Positions 1 through 8,527 are shown, numbered from the stretch's first letter. The stretch is DNA of 64,000 nucleotides from Brevundimonas sp. A19_0 (GCF_017744255.1 NZ_JAGHQP010000006.1:1-64000), one strand, 5' to 3'. Numbers and translations are program-made. The notes: a model not told the origin generated them from the letters alone.

Positions 1-37
1 GCCCTGTGTCGTGCGACCTGCCAGCACCCCCACCCAA

Positions 38-60
38 CCCTCCCCCATGGAGGGGGAGGG
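38..60. repeat. perfect GC-rich palindrome
   Basis: A 9-bp perfect inverted repeat (CCCTCCCCC / GGGGGAGGG) flanks a 5-base loop at 47-51. Similar C-rich/G-rich palindromes are common between genes in Caulobacterales, and another is seen at 14577-14599. It lies between the window edge and the carboxypeptidase gene. There is no T-run, so a terminator role is not shown. Confidence 0.6.
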
Positions 61-75
61 CCCACGTTTTCCGCT

Positions 76-100
76 TTCAGACCATTCAGACCATTCAGAC
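76..100. repeat. short tandem repeat upstream of dacA-like gene
   Basis: The 9-base unit TTCAGACCA occurs two full times and a third partial time in direct tandem. It sits about 200 bases upstream of the carboxypeptidase start. It could be a regulator-binding array or a replication-slippage tract; nothing in the sequence decides. Confidence 0.5.
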
Positions 101-299
101 GGTATTTTCCGACCCGACAGCTGAGACGTGCCACTCGCCACTCGCCACCCGGGGCGTTCACAACTCCGTTCACCGGCTCTTAACCCCGATGAAACCCTCG
201 ATCTTCATGATAGGGTAAGACCATTCCGCCTGTGCGGCCTGCCGATCGGCACGGGGTCGCGTGTACGCTTTTGTTTGATTCAGAAGGCAGAACAACTCG

Positions 300-1622
300 A
301 TGTCCCTCATTCTCCGGCGTGCCGTCGCCCTGCTTCTGTCCCTCTCGCTGCTGGCCGTCGGCCCCCTGCCCGCCTTCTCGCAGCAGGCCCAGGCGCAGGA
401 AAATCTGCGCTACGCCGCCATTGTGGTCGATGCCGCAACCGGCGAGGTCATGTTCGCCCGCCACGCCGACAGCCGCCGCTATCCGGCCTCCATCACCAAG
501 GTCATGACCCTCTATCTGGTGTTCGAGGCCATCACCGAGGGCCGGATCCAGCTGGACGACGTCATCCGTGTCTCGCCGCGCGCCGCTTCCCAGCCCCCGT
601 CCAAACTGGGCCTCGGCGCCGGCCAGACGATTACCGTTGCCGACGCCATCCAGGCCACGGCGCTCCGTTCGGCCAATGACATGGCCGTCGCGCTCGCCGA
701 ACACGTCGCCGGGTCCGAGGCCCGCTTCGCCGGCATGATGACGCTCAAGGCCGAGTCTCTCGGCATGACCGACAGCCGCTTCGTCAATGCCAACGGTCTG
801 CCGGACAGCCGCCAGATCACCACAGCCCGCGACATCACCGTCCTGGCCCGCGCCGTGATGCGCGACTTCCCCCAGTATTACCGCTTCTTCGGCGTCTCCA
901 ACTGGACCTATCAGGGCCGCGAATACCGCAACACCAACGGCCTGCTCCGCTCGGGTCACGGCTATGACGGCATCAAGACCGGCTACACCAATGCCTCGGG
1001 CTATAATCTGGCCGCCTCGGCGGTCCGCAACGGTCGCCGCCTGATCACCGTCGTGCTCGGCGGCCGCAGCAGCGCCACCCGCAACGCCCACGTCGAGGAG
1101 CTGATGGATACCGGCTTCGAAATCGCCGACAAGCGCGCCCACGGCGAGCGGATCGAGGTCGCCCAGCTCTATTTCGAGCAGAAGGGGTACGGCATCGGCC
1201 CGGCGACCCCGCCCGGTCCGCCGCCCGTCGTCTATGCCTCGGCCACACCGACGCCGCCGGCGCCGCTGGCCCAGGCCATGGGCGACCGCGACCCCGATGT
1301 GGTCCTGACGTCCGGCCCCGCCACCCTCCCCTCCAGCACGACCGCGCGCCTCAACAGCGACACACCCGCTCGCCGCGCGCCTGCGGCCTCGTCGTGGGGT
1401 GTCCAGGTCGGCGCCTTCCGCGACCGGACCGTGGCCGCCGACTGGCTGACCGAGGTCAACCGCCGCTTCCGTTCCACCTTCCGCGGCAGCGGTCAGTCGG
1501 TGGAGGAGGCGCAGGGCTGGTACCGCTCGCGCTTCACCGGCTTCACCGAGGACCAGGCCCGCGCGGCCTGCGAGACCCTCTCGGCCCGCAATGTCACCTG
1601 TATGGTCGTGCGACCGAACTGA
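300..1622 (+). CDS. D-alanyl-D-alanine carboxypeptidase with SPOR domain (PBP5/6 type)
   Basis: Penicillin-binding protein 5 type serine peptidase (family S11) that trims the terminal D-Ala from peptidoglycan stem peptides in the periplasm. An N-terminal signal peptide covers about residues 1-33. The three active-site motifs are all present: S64-I-T-K67, S124-A-N126 and K226-T-G. A proline-rich linker (about residues 300-360) leads to a C-terminal SPOR domain (about 360-440), which in this family binds denuded glycan strands and targets proteins to the division septum. The 440-residue length fits the DacA/DacF plus SPOR arrangement common in Alphaproteobacteria. The ATG follows a long noncoding stretch, so it probably has its own promoter. 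The FKBP lipoprotein gene follows 41 bases later on the same strand. Confidence 0.92.
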   Translation: MSLILRRAVALLLSLSLLAVGPLPAFSQQAQAQENLRYAAIVVDAATGEVMFARHADSRRYPASITKVMTLYLVFEAITEGRIQLDDVIRVSPRAASQPPSKLGLGAGQTITVADAIQATALRSANDMAVALAEHVAGSEARFAGMMTLKAESLGMTDSRFVNANGLPDSRQITTARDITVLARAVMRDFPQYYRFFGVSNWTYQGREYRNTNGLLRSGHGYDGIKTGYTNASGYNLAASAVRNGRRLITVVLGGRSSATRNAHVEELMDTGFEIADKRAHGERIEVAQLYFEQKGYGIGPATPPGPPPVVYASATPTPPAPLAQAMGDRDPDVVLTSGPATLPSSTTARLNSDTPARRAPAASSWGVQVGAFRDRTVAADWLTEVNRRFRSTFRGSGQSVEEAQGWYRSRFTGFTEDQARAACETLSARNVTCMVVRPN

Positions 1623-1663
1623 TCCGGCTTGCCTCGCCGGAAAGGCCTGATAGCGTCGCCTGC

Positions 1664-2158
1664 ATGAAGCTGCACCATATCGCCCTGCCCGCCCTCGCCG
1701 CCCTGACCCTCTCGGCCTGCGCCACGGCCACGCCCGTTGCCGAGGTCGTGCCCAGCCAGGCGGGCTGGGAGGCGGGTCAGGCCGCCTATCTCGCTTGGAA
1801 CGGCGACCGGCGCGGCTGGACCACCACGGACAGCGGCCTGCAGTATCGCCGGGTCGGCCGCGCCCATCGCGACGCGCGCCAGCCGGCCGCCACCGACACC
1901 GTCCGTGTCCACTACCGTGGCACCTTCATCGACGGCCGCGAGTTCGACAGCTCGTATTCCCGCAACGAGCCGGCCGAGTTCCCGCTGAACCGGGTGATCA
2001 AGGGCTGGACCGAGGGCTTGGCCCTCATGCGCGTCGGCGAGACATATGACTTCGTCATCCCGGCCGATCTCGCCTATGGCAATCGCTGGGTCGGCGGCGA
2101 CGAGATCCCGCCCAACTCGGTGCTGCTGTTCCGCGTCGAGCTGCTCGACGTCCTCTAG
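1664..2158 (+). CDS. FKBP-type peptidyl-prolyl isomerase lipoprotein
   Basis: Predicted periplasmic FKBP-type peptidyl-prolyl cis-trans isomerase of 164 residues. It starts with a lipoprotein signal ending in a lipobox (L-S-A-C at about residues 16-19), so the mature protein should be membrane-anchored. The FKBP fold follows, with the typical segments VRVHYRGTFIDGREFDSS, VIKGWTEGLALM and IPADLAYG. The chosen ATG gives a proper signal peptide; longer reading in this frame only overlaps the upstream gene. It converges with the DnaJ-like gene, overlapping it by about 4 bases at the 3' end. Confidence 0.9.
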   Translation: MKLHHIALPALAALTLSACATATPVAEVVPSQAGWEAGQAAYLAWNGDRRGWTTTDSGLQYRRVGRAHRDARQPAATDTVRVHYRGTFIDGREFDSSYSRNEPAEFPLNRVIKGWTEGLALMRVGETYDFVIPADLAYGNRWVGGDEIPPNSVLLFRVELLDVL

Positions 2159-2427
2159 CGCGCGTTCAGCAGGCTGTCCCGGGCGGCATTCAGCTGCGCC
2201 GCCAGCCCCTCGGTTCCGCCCTGGTCGGGGTGGGCCCGCGCCATCAGCCGCCGCCAGGCGTCGTTGATTTCCCGGGCGCTGGCACCCTCGCCGACGCCGA
2301 GCAGGGCCCGGGCCTCGGCCAGCGGCATGGCGCCCCTGCGGGCCCGCTTCTCGGCGTCGGCGCGGCGGCCCAGCTGGACCAGGGCCCAGAAGGCCACCCC
2401 TACCGCGAGGACCGCCAGCAGCATCAT
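2155..2427 (-). CDS. membrane-anchored DnaJ-domain protein
   Basis: A 90-residue protein with one N-terminal transmembrane segment (about residues 2-19) and a C-terminal J-domain-like region. The region contains the HPD signature (in RAHPDQGG) and the helices LAEARALLGVGEGASAREINDAWRR around it. This small membrane J-protein type (related to the Tim14/Pam18 J-fold) is common in Alphaproteobacteria, but its DnaK-related client is unknown. The start overlaps the mipZ stop by four bases (ATGA), so it is probably translationally coupled to mipZ. Confidence 0.85.
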   Translation of the reverse strand: MMLLAVLAVGVAFWALVQLGRRADAEKRARRGAMPLAEARALLGVGEGASAREINDAWRRLMARAHPDQGGTEGLAAQLNAARDSLLNAR

Positions 2428-3251
2428 TCCGTGACGTCGAAGGCCGCCTCGGCCCCCTCCAGTCCCAGCGCCATCATCAGGGAGCGCATCTCCTGCCGCG
2501 CCGCCACATGGGCCAGCGACACCGCCACCGGCCGGATCTCGTTGGACAGGTCCGCCACCGTCAGCCCGAACGGGAACAGCTCGCGGTAGATCACCCGGTC
2601 CCTCAGGCCCGGACCGATGCGGAAGCCGATCCGCTTGGCCAGCTTCTTCATCCGGTCGGTCAGCCGCTGCCGGTTCCGCGCCGCCGCCACCGCCAGGCGG
2701 TTGGTCACGACCACCCAGTCGATCGGCGTACCGCCCGCGATCGCCCGGTTCTTGCGGGCTTCCCACACGCTCTCCGAGTAGATCGAGGGCCGGATCAGGT
2801 CGAGGGTCACAGCGTCAACCTGCCCCAGCAGGTCGAAGTCGACGAAGCTGTCGTTCATCGGCGTGACGATCTGGTCCGCCAGCCCGTGCGCCCTGCGCGA
2901 CAGGGGGGTGTCACCGCCCGGGGTGTCGATCAGCACGACGTCGGCCATCTGGCGGGCCTCGGCAAAGGCGGCCTCGAAGCGGGCCAGCTGCTCCTCCTCG
3001 GACGCACGCGCCAGGGCCTTGCCGTCGCCCAGGTCCGGCTCGACCGGCAGGGGCAGCTTCTGTCCGTTGGCCGTCATCCAGGCCCGGCGATTGTCAAAGA
3101 AGCGCGCCATGGATCGCTGGCGCAGGTCCAGGTCCAGCAGCGCCACGCTCCGCCCCGAGTACAGCAGGCCCACGGCGATATGGATGGCCAGGGTGGACTT
3201 GCCCGCCCCGCCCTTCTCATTGCCGACCACGATGACTTTTGGCTGCTTCAT
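2424..3251 (-). CDS. mipZ: MipZ, ParA-type ATPase that positions the division plane
   Basis: MipZ is a ParA/MinD-superfamily ATPase that forms a gradient from the ParB-bound poles and inhibits FtsZ, placing the division ring at mid-cell in Caulobacterales. The deviant Walker A motif KGGAGKST is at residues 13-20, followed by the LLDLDLRQRSMARFFDNR region, the IDTPGGDT switch and the MNDSFVDFD motif; the C-terminal GFRIGPGLRDRVIYRELFP block matches Caulobacter MipZ closely. The 275-residue length agrees with the family. The ATG at 3251 was chosen because the MKQPKVIVVGNEKGG start matches MipZ; an upstream in-frame start would add an unrelated basic tail. The J-domain gene downstream is overlapped. 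Confidence 0.95.
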   Translation of the reverse strand: MKQPKVIVVGNEKGGAGKSTLAIHIAVGLLYSGRSVALLDLDLRQRSMARFFDNRRAWMTANGQKLPLPVEPDLGDGKALARASEEEQLARFEAAFAEARQMADVVLIDTPGGDTPLSRRAHGLADQIVTPMNDSFVDFDLLGQVDAVTLDLIRPSIYSESVWEARKNRAIAGGTPIDWVVVTNRLAVAAARNRQRLTDRMKKLAKRIGFRIGPGLRDRVIYRELFPFGLTVADLSNEIRPVAVSLAHVAARQEMRSLMMALGLEGAEAAFDVTE

Positions 3252-3353
3252 GCACTCTATCCCGTCCCGCGACTCATGCGGGGCCCGGGGCAAAATCGGG
3301 GGCAGACCCCTCCGGGTCAACGCCTCTTTGGCCGGAGGGTCCGGGAAGCGGCC

Positions 3354-4022
3354 CTAAGTGCCCCTTTGGCACCACGGGTCGCGGATGCGCGCAGCGGCAC
3401 AGACCGCGGCGGCGCCGGAGGCCGGGACGGGGACCTTCAGGCGCACCAGCTGGCGTCCGTCGACAGTCACCGGCTCATAGCGCGGGGTCATGTCGCCCAG
3501 CACCTCGGGGGCGGCGGCGCGGATGCGGGCCCAGGCCGTGCGGGCCGAGGCCTCGCTCCCGAACGCCCCCAGCTGGACCAGCGCCCCATCCTCGCGCTGC
3601 CGCGCAGCGGGCCGGGTCGAGACCGGGCGCGCCCGCAGCTCCGGCACGGCATCGGCGACGCGGGTCTCGACGGCCTCCACAGCGGCCTCGGCGATGGCGG
3701 GCGCAGCCGCCTGAACCAGGCCTTCCATGGCGCCGTCGCGGGCCTCCCAGAGGTCGTGCGGATCCATGACCTCGACGCGGACGGCACCGGGGCGTCCCTC
3801 GCGCAGGCCCATTTCGGCGGCCTTGCGGGGCGTTTCCAGCGGGGTCTTGCCGGGACGGTCGAGGCTGACGGGGATGGCGGCGACGCGCTCGGCCATCTGT
3901 TCGAACCGGTGGGGGTCATGTTCGACCCAGCCACACCCCGACAGGGTCACGGCCCCTCCGAGGATCAGGGCCATACCCACGCGGCGCTTCTGCACTGGAC
4001 GGGACACTTCTGCGGACGTCAT
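3354..4022 (-). CDS. SPOR-domain lipoprotein
   Basis: A 222-residue predicted lipoprotein with a lipobox near residues 27-30 (L-S-G-C) after a basic N-terminus. The C-terminal part (about residues 145-222) is SPOR-like: GALVQLGAFGSEASARTAWARI, then a RLKVPVP strand. SPOR domains bind denuded peptidoglycan at the septum, so a role in cell-wall remodelling or division is likely. The middle is Ala/Glu-rich and unrecognised. It is divergent from panC with a 76-base shared promoter region. Confidence 0.8.
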   Translation of the reverse strand: MTSAEVSRPVQKRRVGMALILGGAVTLSGCGWVEHDPHRFEQMAERVAAIPVSLDRPGKTPLETPRKAAEMGLREGRPGAVRVEVMDPHDLWEARDGAMEGLVQAAAPAIAEAAVEAVETRVADAVPELRARPVSTRPAARQREDGALVQLGAFGSEASARTAWARIRAAAPEVLGDMTPRYEPVTVDGRQLVRLKVPVPASGAAAVCAAARIRDPWCQRGT

Positions 4023-4098
4023 AAGGCGACCCTACCCGGAGCGCATTTCAGCCCGGTTCACGAACACCCTTAAGTAGATAGGTTAACGGGGTCTGATC

Positions 4099-4959
4099 AT
4101 GCCCACAGCCGCATCCCCCCTCGCCCGTGCCCACACGCCCGCGGACGTCCGCGCGGCGGTAGCAGGGTGGCGCGCGGCGGGTGAGGCCGTCGCCTTTGTG
4201 CCGACCATGGGCGCCTTGCATGACGGCCACCTGCGGCTGGTGGAACAGGCCCGCATGGAGGCCCGGCGCGTCGTCACCAGCGTGTTCGTCAATCCGACCC
4301 AGTTCGCCGCGCACGAGGATCTGGACACCTATCCGCGCACGCTGGAGCGCGATGCCGGGCTGCTGGCCGGGGCCGGGTGCGACCTGCTCTATGCCCCGAC
4401 CGCGTCAACCATGTATCCGGAGGGCTTCGCCACCCGGATCGCCATGGACGGCCCCGCCCTCGGACTGGAGACCGACCATCGCCCGCACTTCTTCGGCGGG
4501 GTCTGCATCGTGGTGGCCAAGCTGCTCAACCAGGCCCAGGCCGACGTCGCCCTGTTCGGCGAGAAGGACTATCAGCAGCTGCGGGTCATCACCCGGCTGG
4601 CGGCGGACCTCGACATCCCGACGCGCATCGTCGGCGTGCCGACCGAACGGGACGGCCACGGCCTCGCCCTGTCGTCGCGCAATGCCTACCTCAGCGACGA
4701 GGAACTGGCGGTCGCCCGCCGGCTCAATGGTCGGCTGGCTGACGCCGCCGCCCGCGTCCGCGAAGGCGCCCCGATCGCCACGGTCGAACAGGACGCCGCT
4801 GCGGCCCTGGTCGCGGACGGCTTCACCAGCGTGGACTATGTCGCCGTGCGCGACGCCGACTCGCTGGCACCGGTTGACGGCAGCACGGGCGCGCCCCTGC
4901 GCATCCTCGCGGCGGCTTGGCTGGGGCGCACCCGGTTGATCGATAATATGGCGGTCTGA
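4099..4959 (+). CDS. panC: pantothenate synthetase
   Basis: Condenses pantoate and beta-alanine with ATP to pantothenate, the vitamin precursor of coenzyme A (cytoplasm). All hallmark motifs are visible: PTMGALHDGHLRL (the HxGH-type adenylate motif), VNPTQFAAHEDLDTYPRT, the GEKDYQQL motif with the catalytic lysine, and LSSRNAYLS (KMSKS-like). The length of 286 is typical. The partner gene panB lies separately at 23.5-24.3 kb, so the two steps are not in one operon here. Confidence 0.96.
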   Translation: MPTAASPLARAHTPADVRAAVAGWRAAGEAVAFVPTMGALHDGHLRLVEQARMEARRVVTSVFVNPTQFAAHEDLDTYPRTLERDAGLLAGAGCDLLYAPTASTMYPEGFATRIAMDGPALGLETDHRPHFFGGVCIVVAKLLNQAQADVALFGEKDYQQLRVITRLAADLDIPTRIVGVPTERDGHGLALSSRNAYLSDEELAVARRLNGRLADAAARVREGAPIATVEQDAAAALVADGFTSVDYVAVRDADSLAPVDGSTGAPLRILAAAWLGRTRLIDNMAV

Positions 4960-4969
4960 GCCGCCGCCG

Positions 4970-5719
4970 TCAGGCGATGGCGCCCACGCAACCTTCGGGG
5001 CCACCGGGCACGACCGCAGCCGAGGTCAGCGACAGGCTCCAGCCATGGTGGGTATCCAGTCCGCGTCGCCCTGCGCCCGAGCCATCGCCCGCGTCACCGC
5101 CAGCGGTGACCAGCACCCGGTCTCCGCGCGGCAGGGCCCCGGGATCAATCCGCCCGACCGCCAGGGCTGTCGGCACACCCTTGCCGAAGCCCTCGAAGAC
5201 GCTGAGGGTCGACCATTTGCGACGCAGGCCCATCCACCACGGGTCGCCCGCATTGATGGCCAGGACCGCCACCCCCTTGCCCTCGGCCGCGAAGGCCAGG
5301 GCGGCTTGGGGATCGCGCTCCGACTTCAGTTCGGCGGCGCGACCGAAGCGCAGGCGGGCGGCGTCGAAGGCTCGCGCGGGTTCGACCGGGGCCCACACCC
5401 GCACCGCCAGCTGCCCCTGACGCGCCAGACCATGACCCACGACCTCGCGCCACAAGGCCTCGACGGCCTCCTGTGTGTCGGGACGGGCACCCTGCAGCAC
5501 ATGGGCCAGCACGGCCTGCTCCCGGTCGGGGCGCAGCTTCACATAGCCGCCGGTCGGCGCGTCCTTGGCCTTGCCGACGCGGTCCGCGAGGGCGAGGCGC
5601 TTCTGGAACAGCGATACCATCTCGGCGTCGATCTCGTCGATCTCATGCCGCAGGGCAGCCAGCGTCATGCGTTCAAGGTCGGCGGTCGGATCGGGGGATT
5701 TCACAAGGGTCAGGGGCAT
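4970..5719 (-). CDS. chorismate mutase-family protein with extra C-terminal domain
   Basis: The N-terminal 90 residues are an AroQ-type chorismate mutase, which converts chorismate to prephenate. Visible features are LRHEIDEIDAEMVSLFQKRLALADRVGKAK and VKLRPDREQAVL with the conserved Arg, Lys and Asp positions. The remaining roughly 150 residues form a second domain that I do not recognise; it is not a prephenate dehydratase or dehydrogenase domain. The gene lies 97 bases downstream of a Phe/Tyr-rich leader peptide and in the same direction as prephenate dehydratase and DAHP synthase, which supports a role in Phe/Tyr synthesis. Its ribosome-binding site is weak, consistent with control through the leader. 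Confidence 0.85.
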   Translation of the reverse strand: MPLTLVKSPDPTADLERMTLAALRHEIDEIDAEMVSLFQKRLALADRVGKAKDAPTGGYVKLRPDREQAVLAHVLQGARPDTQEAVEALWREVVGHGLARQGQLAVRVWAPVEPARAFDAARLRFGRAAELKSERDPQAALAFAAEGKGVAVLAINAGDPWWMGLRRKWSTLSVFEGFGKGVPTALAVGRIDPGALPRGDRVLVTAGGDAGDGSGAGRRGLDTHHGWSLSLTSAAVVPGGPEGCVGAIA

Positions 5720-5762
5720 CTTCAGAACTTTCGAGGGGGAGGATCGGGGGGGCCGAAGTCCG

Positions 5763-5780
5763 CCGCTCCGGGGGGAGCGG
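5763..5780 (-). promoter_or_regulatory. GC-rich hairpin between leader peptide and chorismate mutase
   Basis: A 7-bp perfect inverted repeat (CCGCTCC / GGAGCGG) with a 4-base loop lies 37 bases after the leader-peptide stop and 43 bases before the chorismate mutase ATG. It is a candidate attenuator or anti-attenuator stem. It lacks a U-tract, so whether it would act on transcription or translation cannot be told. Confidence 0.45.
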
Positions 5781-5816
5781 TCGCCGGTGAGAGGTCAGGA
5801 ACAGGGTCCGGACGCC

Positions 5817-5924
5817 TCAGCCGGCGTATCGAAAGCCGTAGAAATAGAAGCCGTAGGCATAGGGGGCCGACGCCGCGAAAGCGCGGGCGTCAAAAGCGGC
5901 AGTCAGGGCGCGCTCGGTGGCCAT
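5817..5924 (-). CDS. Phe/Tyr-rich leader peptide (pheA-type attenuator)
   Basis: A 35-codon reading frame whose last 14 residues, PYAYGFYFYGFRYAG without the first Pro, contain eight aromatic residues (Y22, Y24, F26, Y27, F28, Y29, F31, Y33). It ends in TGA 97 bases before the chorismate mutase gene and begins 32 bases after the prephenate dehydratase stop. This is the signature of ribosome-mediated attenuation, in which shortage of charged tRNA-Phe or tRNA-Tyr stalls the ribosome and changes the folding of the mRNA. No strong Shine-Dalgarno precedes the ATG; an upstream in-frame TTG is an alternative start. The function is inferred from composition and position. Confidence 0.72.
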   Translation of the reverse strand: MATERALTAAFDARAFAASAPYAYGFYFYGFRYAG

Positions 5925-5956
5925 GGGTCGGTGATGCCCGCAGAAATCGTGCGCCG

Positions 5957-6508
5957 TCAAGCGCCCTTTCGGCCCAGCAGGACAAATCGCGTCCGATTAT
6001 CGGCCGAATCCTGCATGTCGTTGCGCAAAATCGACAATCCGTAGATCTCGGCCGCCCCGGTCGGCGCCAGCGCCCCGCGGCTGGTGTCTCCCGCCTCGGC
6101 CACGGCGCGGGCGGCCCCGGCGGTGTCATAGGCCTCGACGGCCTTGAGCCCCAGGTCTGCCAGGGTTCCGGTGCATTGGCCCAGGGCCGCCGGATGGCTC
6201 TCGACCGTACGGATGTCCGACAGACGCGCCCCCTCGGGCGCCATCAGGGCCAGGCGTATGGGCCGCCAGACTTCGGCCAGGACCTCCAGCCCGGACGCGG
6301 CGACCAGATCGCTGGCGGGCTGCACCGTACCGATCCGGCTGTTCTCGACGGGGATCAGGGCGCAGTCACAGTCTCCCTGCCGGACCGCATCGATGGCCTG
6401 GGCGAAGGTCTCGTGGCCGACCGGCTCATCCCAAGGGCGCAGTACGGCACAGGCTTCATGGCTGAAGGACCCCGGAGCCCCCTGATACGCGACGCGTCCC
6501 CGGGCCAT
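5957..6508 (-). CDS. prephenate dehydratase, catalytic domain only
   Basis: Converts prephenate to phenylpyruvate in phenylalanine synthesis. The start VAYQGAPGSFSHEA, the PVENSRIG motif and the catalytic TRF motif (in NRTRFVLLG near the C-terminus) are present. At 183 residues it covers only the two catalytic lobes; the ACT regulatory domain that follows the TRF motif in most PheA proteins (ESRPSR motif) is absent. Feedback inhibition by Phe through ACT is therefore not expected. It starts 7 bases from the DAHP synthase stop, so the two are probably co-transcribed. Confidence 0.9.
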   Translation of the reverse strand: MARGRVAYQGAPGSFSHEACAVLRPWDEPVGHETFAQAIDAVRQGDCDCALIPVENSRIGTVQPASDLVAASGLEVLAEVWRPIRLALMAPEGARLSDIRTVESHPAALGQCTGTLADLGLKAVEAYDTAGAARAVAEAGDTSRGALAPTGAAEIYGLSILRNDMQDSADNRTRFVLLGRKGA

Positions 6509-6515
6509 GACGACC

Positions 6516-7889
6516 TCAGGCCGCGGCGGATCGGGACTGGCGTCCCGACGTCAGGCGTTCCGCCACCAGGAAGGCCAGCTCCAGCGCCTGGTCGGCGTTG
6601 AGGCGCGGATCGCAATGGGTGTGATAGCGACTGCTCAGGTCATCCTCGGTCAGCATCTGGGCGCCGCCCAGGCATTCGGTGACGTTCTGGCCCGTCATCT
6701 CCAGATGGACGCCGCCGGGGTGCACGTCCTCGGCCTCGGCCACATCGATGAAGGTGCGCACCTCGCTCAGAATCCGCTCGAACGGGCGGGTCTTGTAGCC
6801 GTTTCCGGCCTTGAGGGTGTTGCCGTGCATCGGATCGATCGACCAGATCACCCGGCGCCCCGCGGCCTTCACCTCGCGCATCAGTTTCGGAAGGCGCTCG
6901 CCGACCTTGTCCGCGCCGAACCGGCCGATCAGCGTCATGCGCCCGGGGATGTTCTCCGGGTTCAGGATGTCCAGCAGGGCGAGCAGGTCCTCGGGCTCCA
7001 TCGTCGGCCCGCACTTCAGGCCGATCGGATTCCGGATACCGCGGGCGAATTCAATGTGGGCGCCGTCCGGCTGACGGGTGCGCTCGCCGATCCAGACCAT
7101 ATGGGCCGAGGTGTCGAACCATTCCCCGGTGGCGCCGTCCAGCCGCGTCAGCGCGCTCTCGAGGTTCAGCAGCAGGGCCTCGTGGCTGGTGAAGACCTCG
7201 ACCCGCGACAGGTCGGGATGGCTCTCCGGCGTCACGCCGACCGCTTCCATGAAGGCCAGGGCCTCGCCGATCTTGTCGGCCAGCTCGCGGTAGCGCGCGC
7301 CATAGGTGTTGTCGGCCGCGAACCCCAGGGTCCAGCGATGGATGTTGTACAGATCGGCATAGCCGCCGCCGGCGAAGGCGCGCAGCAGGTTCAGCGTCGA
7401 GGCCGACTGGTGATAGGCCTTCAGCAGGCGCTGGGGATCGGGCACGCGCTCGGCGGGCGTAAAGCCCATGCCGTTGATGATGTCGCCGCGGTAGCTGGGC
7501 AGCTCGACGCCGTCGATGGCCTCGACCGAGGAGGAACGCGGCTTGGCAAACTGGCCGGCGATCCGGCCCACCTTCACCACGGGCTTGCGACCGGCGAAGG
7601 TCAGGACGACCGCCATCTGCAGGATCAGGCGGAAGGTGTCGCGGATATTGTCGGTCGAGAACTCCTTGAAGCTCTCGGCGCAGTCGCCGCCTTGCAGCAG
7701 GAAGGCCCGCCCCGCCTCGACATCCGCCAGCCGGTCGGTCAGGCGGCGCGCTTCTCCCGCAAACACCAGCGGCGGCAGAGCCCGCAGCTCATCCTCGACG
7801 GCCGCCAGCGCACCGGCGTCCGGATAGTCCGTCGGCATCTGCACGACGGGTTTCTCTCTCCAGCTATCGGGGGTCCAGCGGCGGGTCAT
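6516..7889 (-). CDS. 3-deoxy-7-phosphoheptulonate synthase, class II
   Basis: Plant-type (class II) DAHP synthase that joins phosphoenolpyruvate and erythrose-4-phosphate, the first step of the shikimate pathway. The 457-residue protein has the family blocks [58 protein letters not shown] and [15 protein letters not shown], plus the C-terminal [14 protein letters not shown]. The conserved metal-binding Cys (in GGDCAE), His, Glu and Asp residues are visible. It is first in a same-strand run with prephenate dehydratase and chorismate mutase. Confidence 0.95.
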   Translation of the reverse strand: MTRRWTPDSWREKPVVQMPTDYPDAGALAAVEDELRALPPLVFAGEARRLTDRLADVEAGRAFLLQGGDCAESFKEFSTDNIRDTFRLILQMAVVLTFAGRKPVVKVGRIAGQFAKPRSSSVEAIDGVELPSYRGDIINGMGFTPAERVPDPQRLLKAYHQSASTLNLLRAFAGGGYADLYNIHRWTLGFAADNTYGARYRELADKIGEALAFMEAVGVTPESHPDLSRVEVFTSHEALLLNLESALTRLDGATGEWFDTSAHMVWIGERTRQPDGAHIEFARGIRNPIGLKCGPTMEPEDLLALLDILNPENIPGRMTLIGRFGADKVGERLPKLMREVKAAGRRVIWSIDPMHGNTLKAGNGYKTRPFERILSEVRTFIDVAEAEDVHPGGVHLEMTGQNVTECLGGAQMLTEDDLSSRYHTHCDPRLNADQALELAFLVAERLTSGRQSRSAAA

Positions 7890-7976
7890 ACCGCCAAGAT
7901 AGGACGTTGAAGCTTCCTGAACAATAAACGGTTGAAGCCATTCGGTCGCAGGATAGACAGGGGTGACCGCGCGTGC

Positions 7977-8005
7977 TTGCCGTACGGGCGGAAATCCCCT
8001 ATACG
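7977..8005 (+). promoter_or_regulatory. probable sigma-70 promoter of rpsF operon
   Basis: TTGCCG (7977-7982) and TATACG (8000-8005) are separated by exactly 17 bases. They lie about 140 bases upstream of rpsF, leaving a long GC-rich 5' leader that could carry ribosomal-protein autoregulation. The match is by eye only. Confidence 0.5.
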
Positions 8006-8141
8006 CCGCCGCTTTCCAGGGCCTCGGTCCCGGTGCGGAATGTCAAAGGGTCCGGGAATGCCTTCCGGCCGCCGCTTCGGGAACCATCGTGGAGCCGACT
8101 TACCCGGTCACTCCATGCCGAGCCCCACAAGGGAGATGACG

Positions 8142-8516
8142 ATGGCTCTATACGAGCACACGGTCATGTCGCGCCAGGATATCAGCGCGCAACAGGCCGA
8201 AGCCCTCAACGAAACGATCAAGGGTCTGGTCGAGCAAGGCGGCGGTGCCGTTGCCAAGATCGAGTACTGGGGCCTGCGTAACCTGACCTACCGGGTCAAG
8301 AAGAACCGCAAGGCGCACTATTCGCTGCTCGCCATCGACGCCCCGCCGGCCGCCATGGCCGAGGTCGAGCGTCAGCTGTCGATCAATGAAGACGTGCTGC
8401 GCTGGCTGACCGTCCGCGTCGAGGAACTCGACCTGGAGCTGTCGCCCCTGCTGGCCCGTCGCGAGCGCGAGCGTGAACGCTCGTCGCGCGACGATTCCTC
8501 CAACGCCTCGGAATAA
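8142..8516 (+). CDS. rpsF: 30S ribosomal protein S6
   Basis: Ribosomal protein S6 (124 residues), which pairs with S18 on the small-subunit platform. It begins [15 protein letters not shown] and contains the family blocks [21 protein letters not shown] and [13 protein letters not shown]. The charged tail ([13 protein letters not shown]) is typical of alphaproteobacterial S6. The ATG at 8142 is favoured over the ATG six bases upstream because the GGGAG ribosome-binding site then has proper spacing. First gene of rpsF-rpsR-rplI. Confidence 0.97.
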   Translation: MALYEHTVMSRQDISAQQAEALNETIKGLVEQGGGAVAKIEYWGLRNLTYRVKKNRKAHYSLLAIDAPPAAMAEVERQLSINEDVLRWLTVRVEELDLELSPLLARRERERERSSRDDSSNASE

Positions 8517-8527
8517 GGACCGGCCAC

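Noticed and set aside
2508-4073. 521-codon plus-strand open frame
   Set aside because: It lies antisense to mipZ and the SPOR lipoprotein, has no ribosome-binding site or family features, and its composition is that of a GC-rich shadow frame.
4070-4090. TTAA-spacer-TTAA resembling a CtrA box before panC
   Set aside because: The spacer is nine bases rather than the seven of the CtrA consensus.
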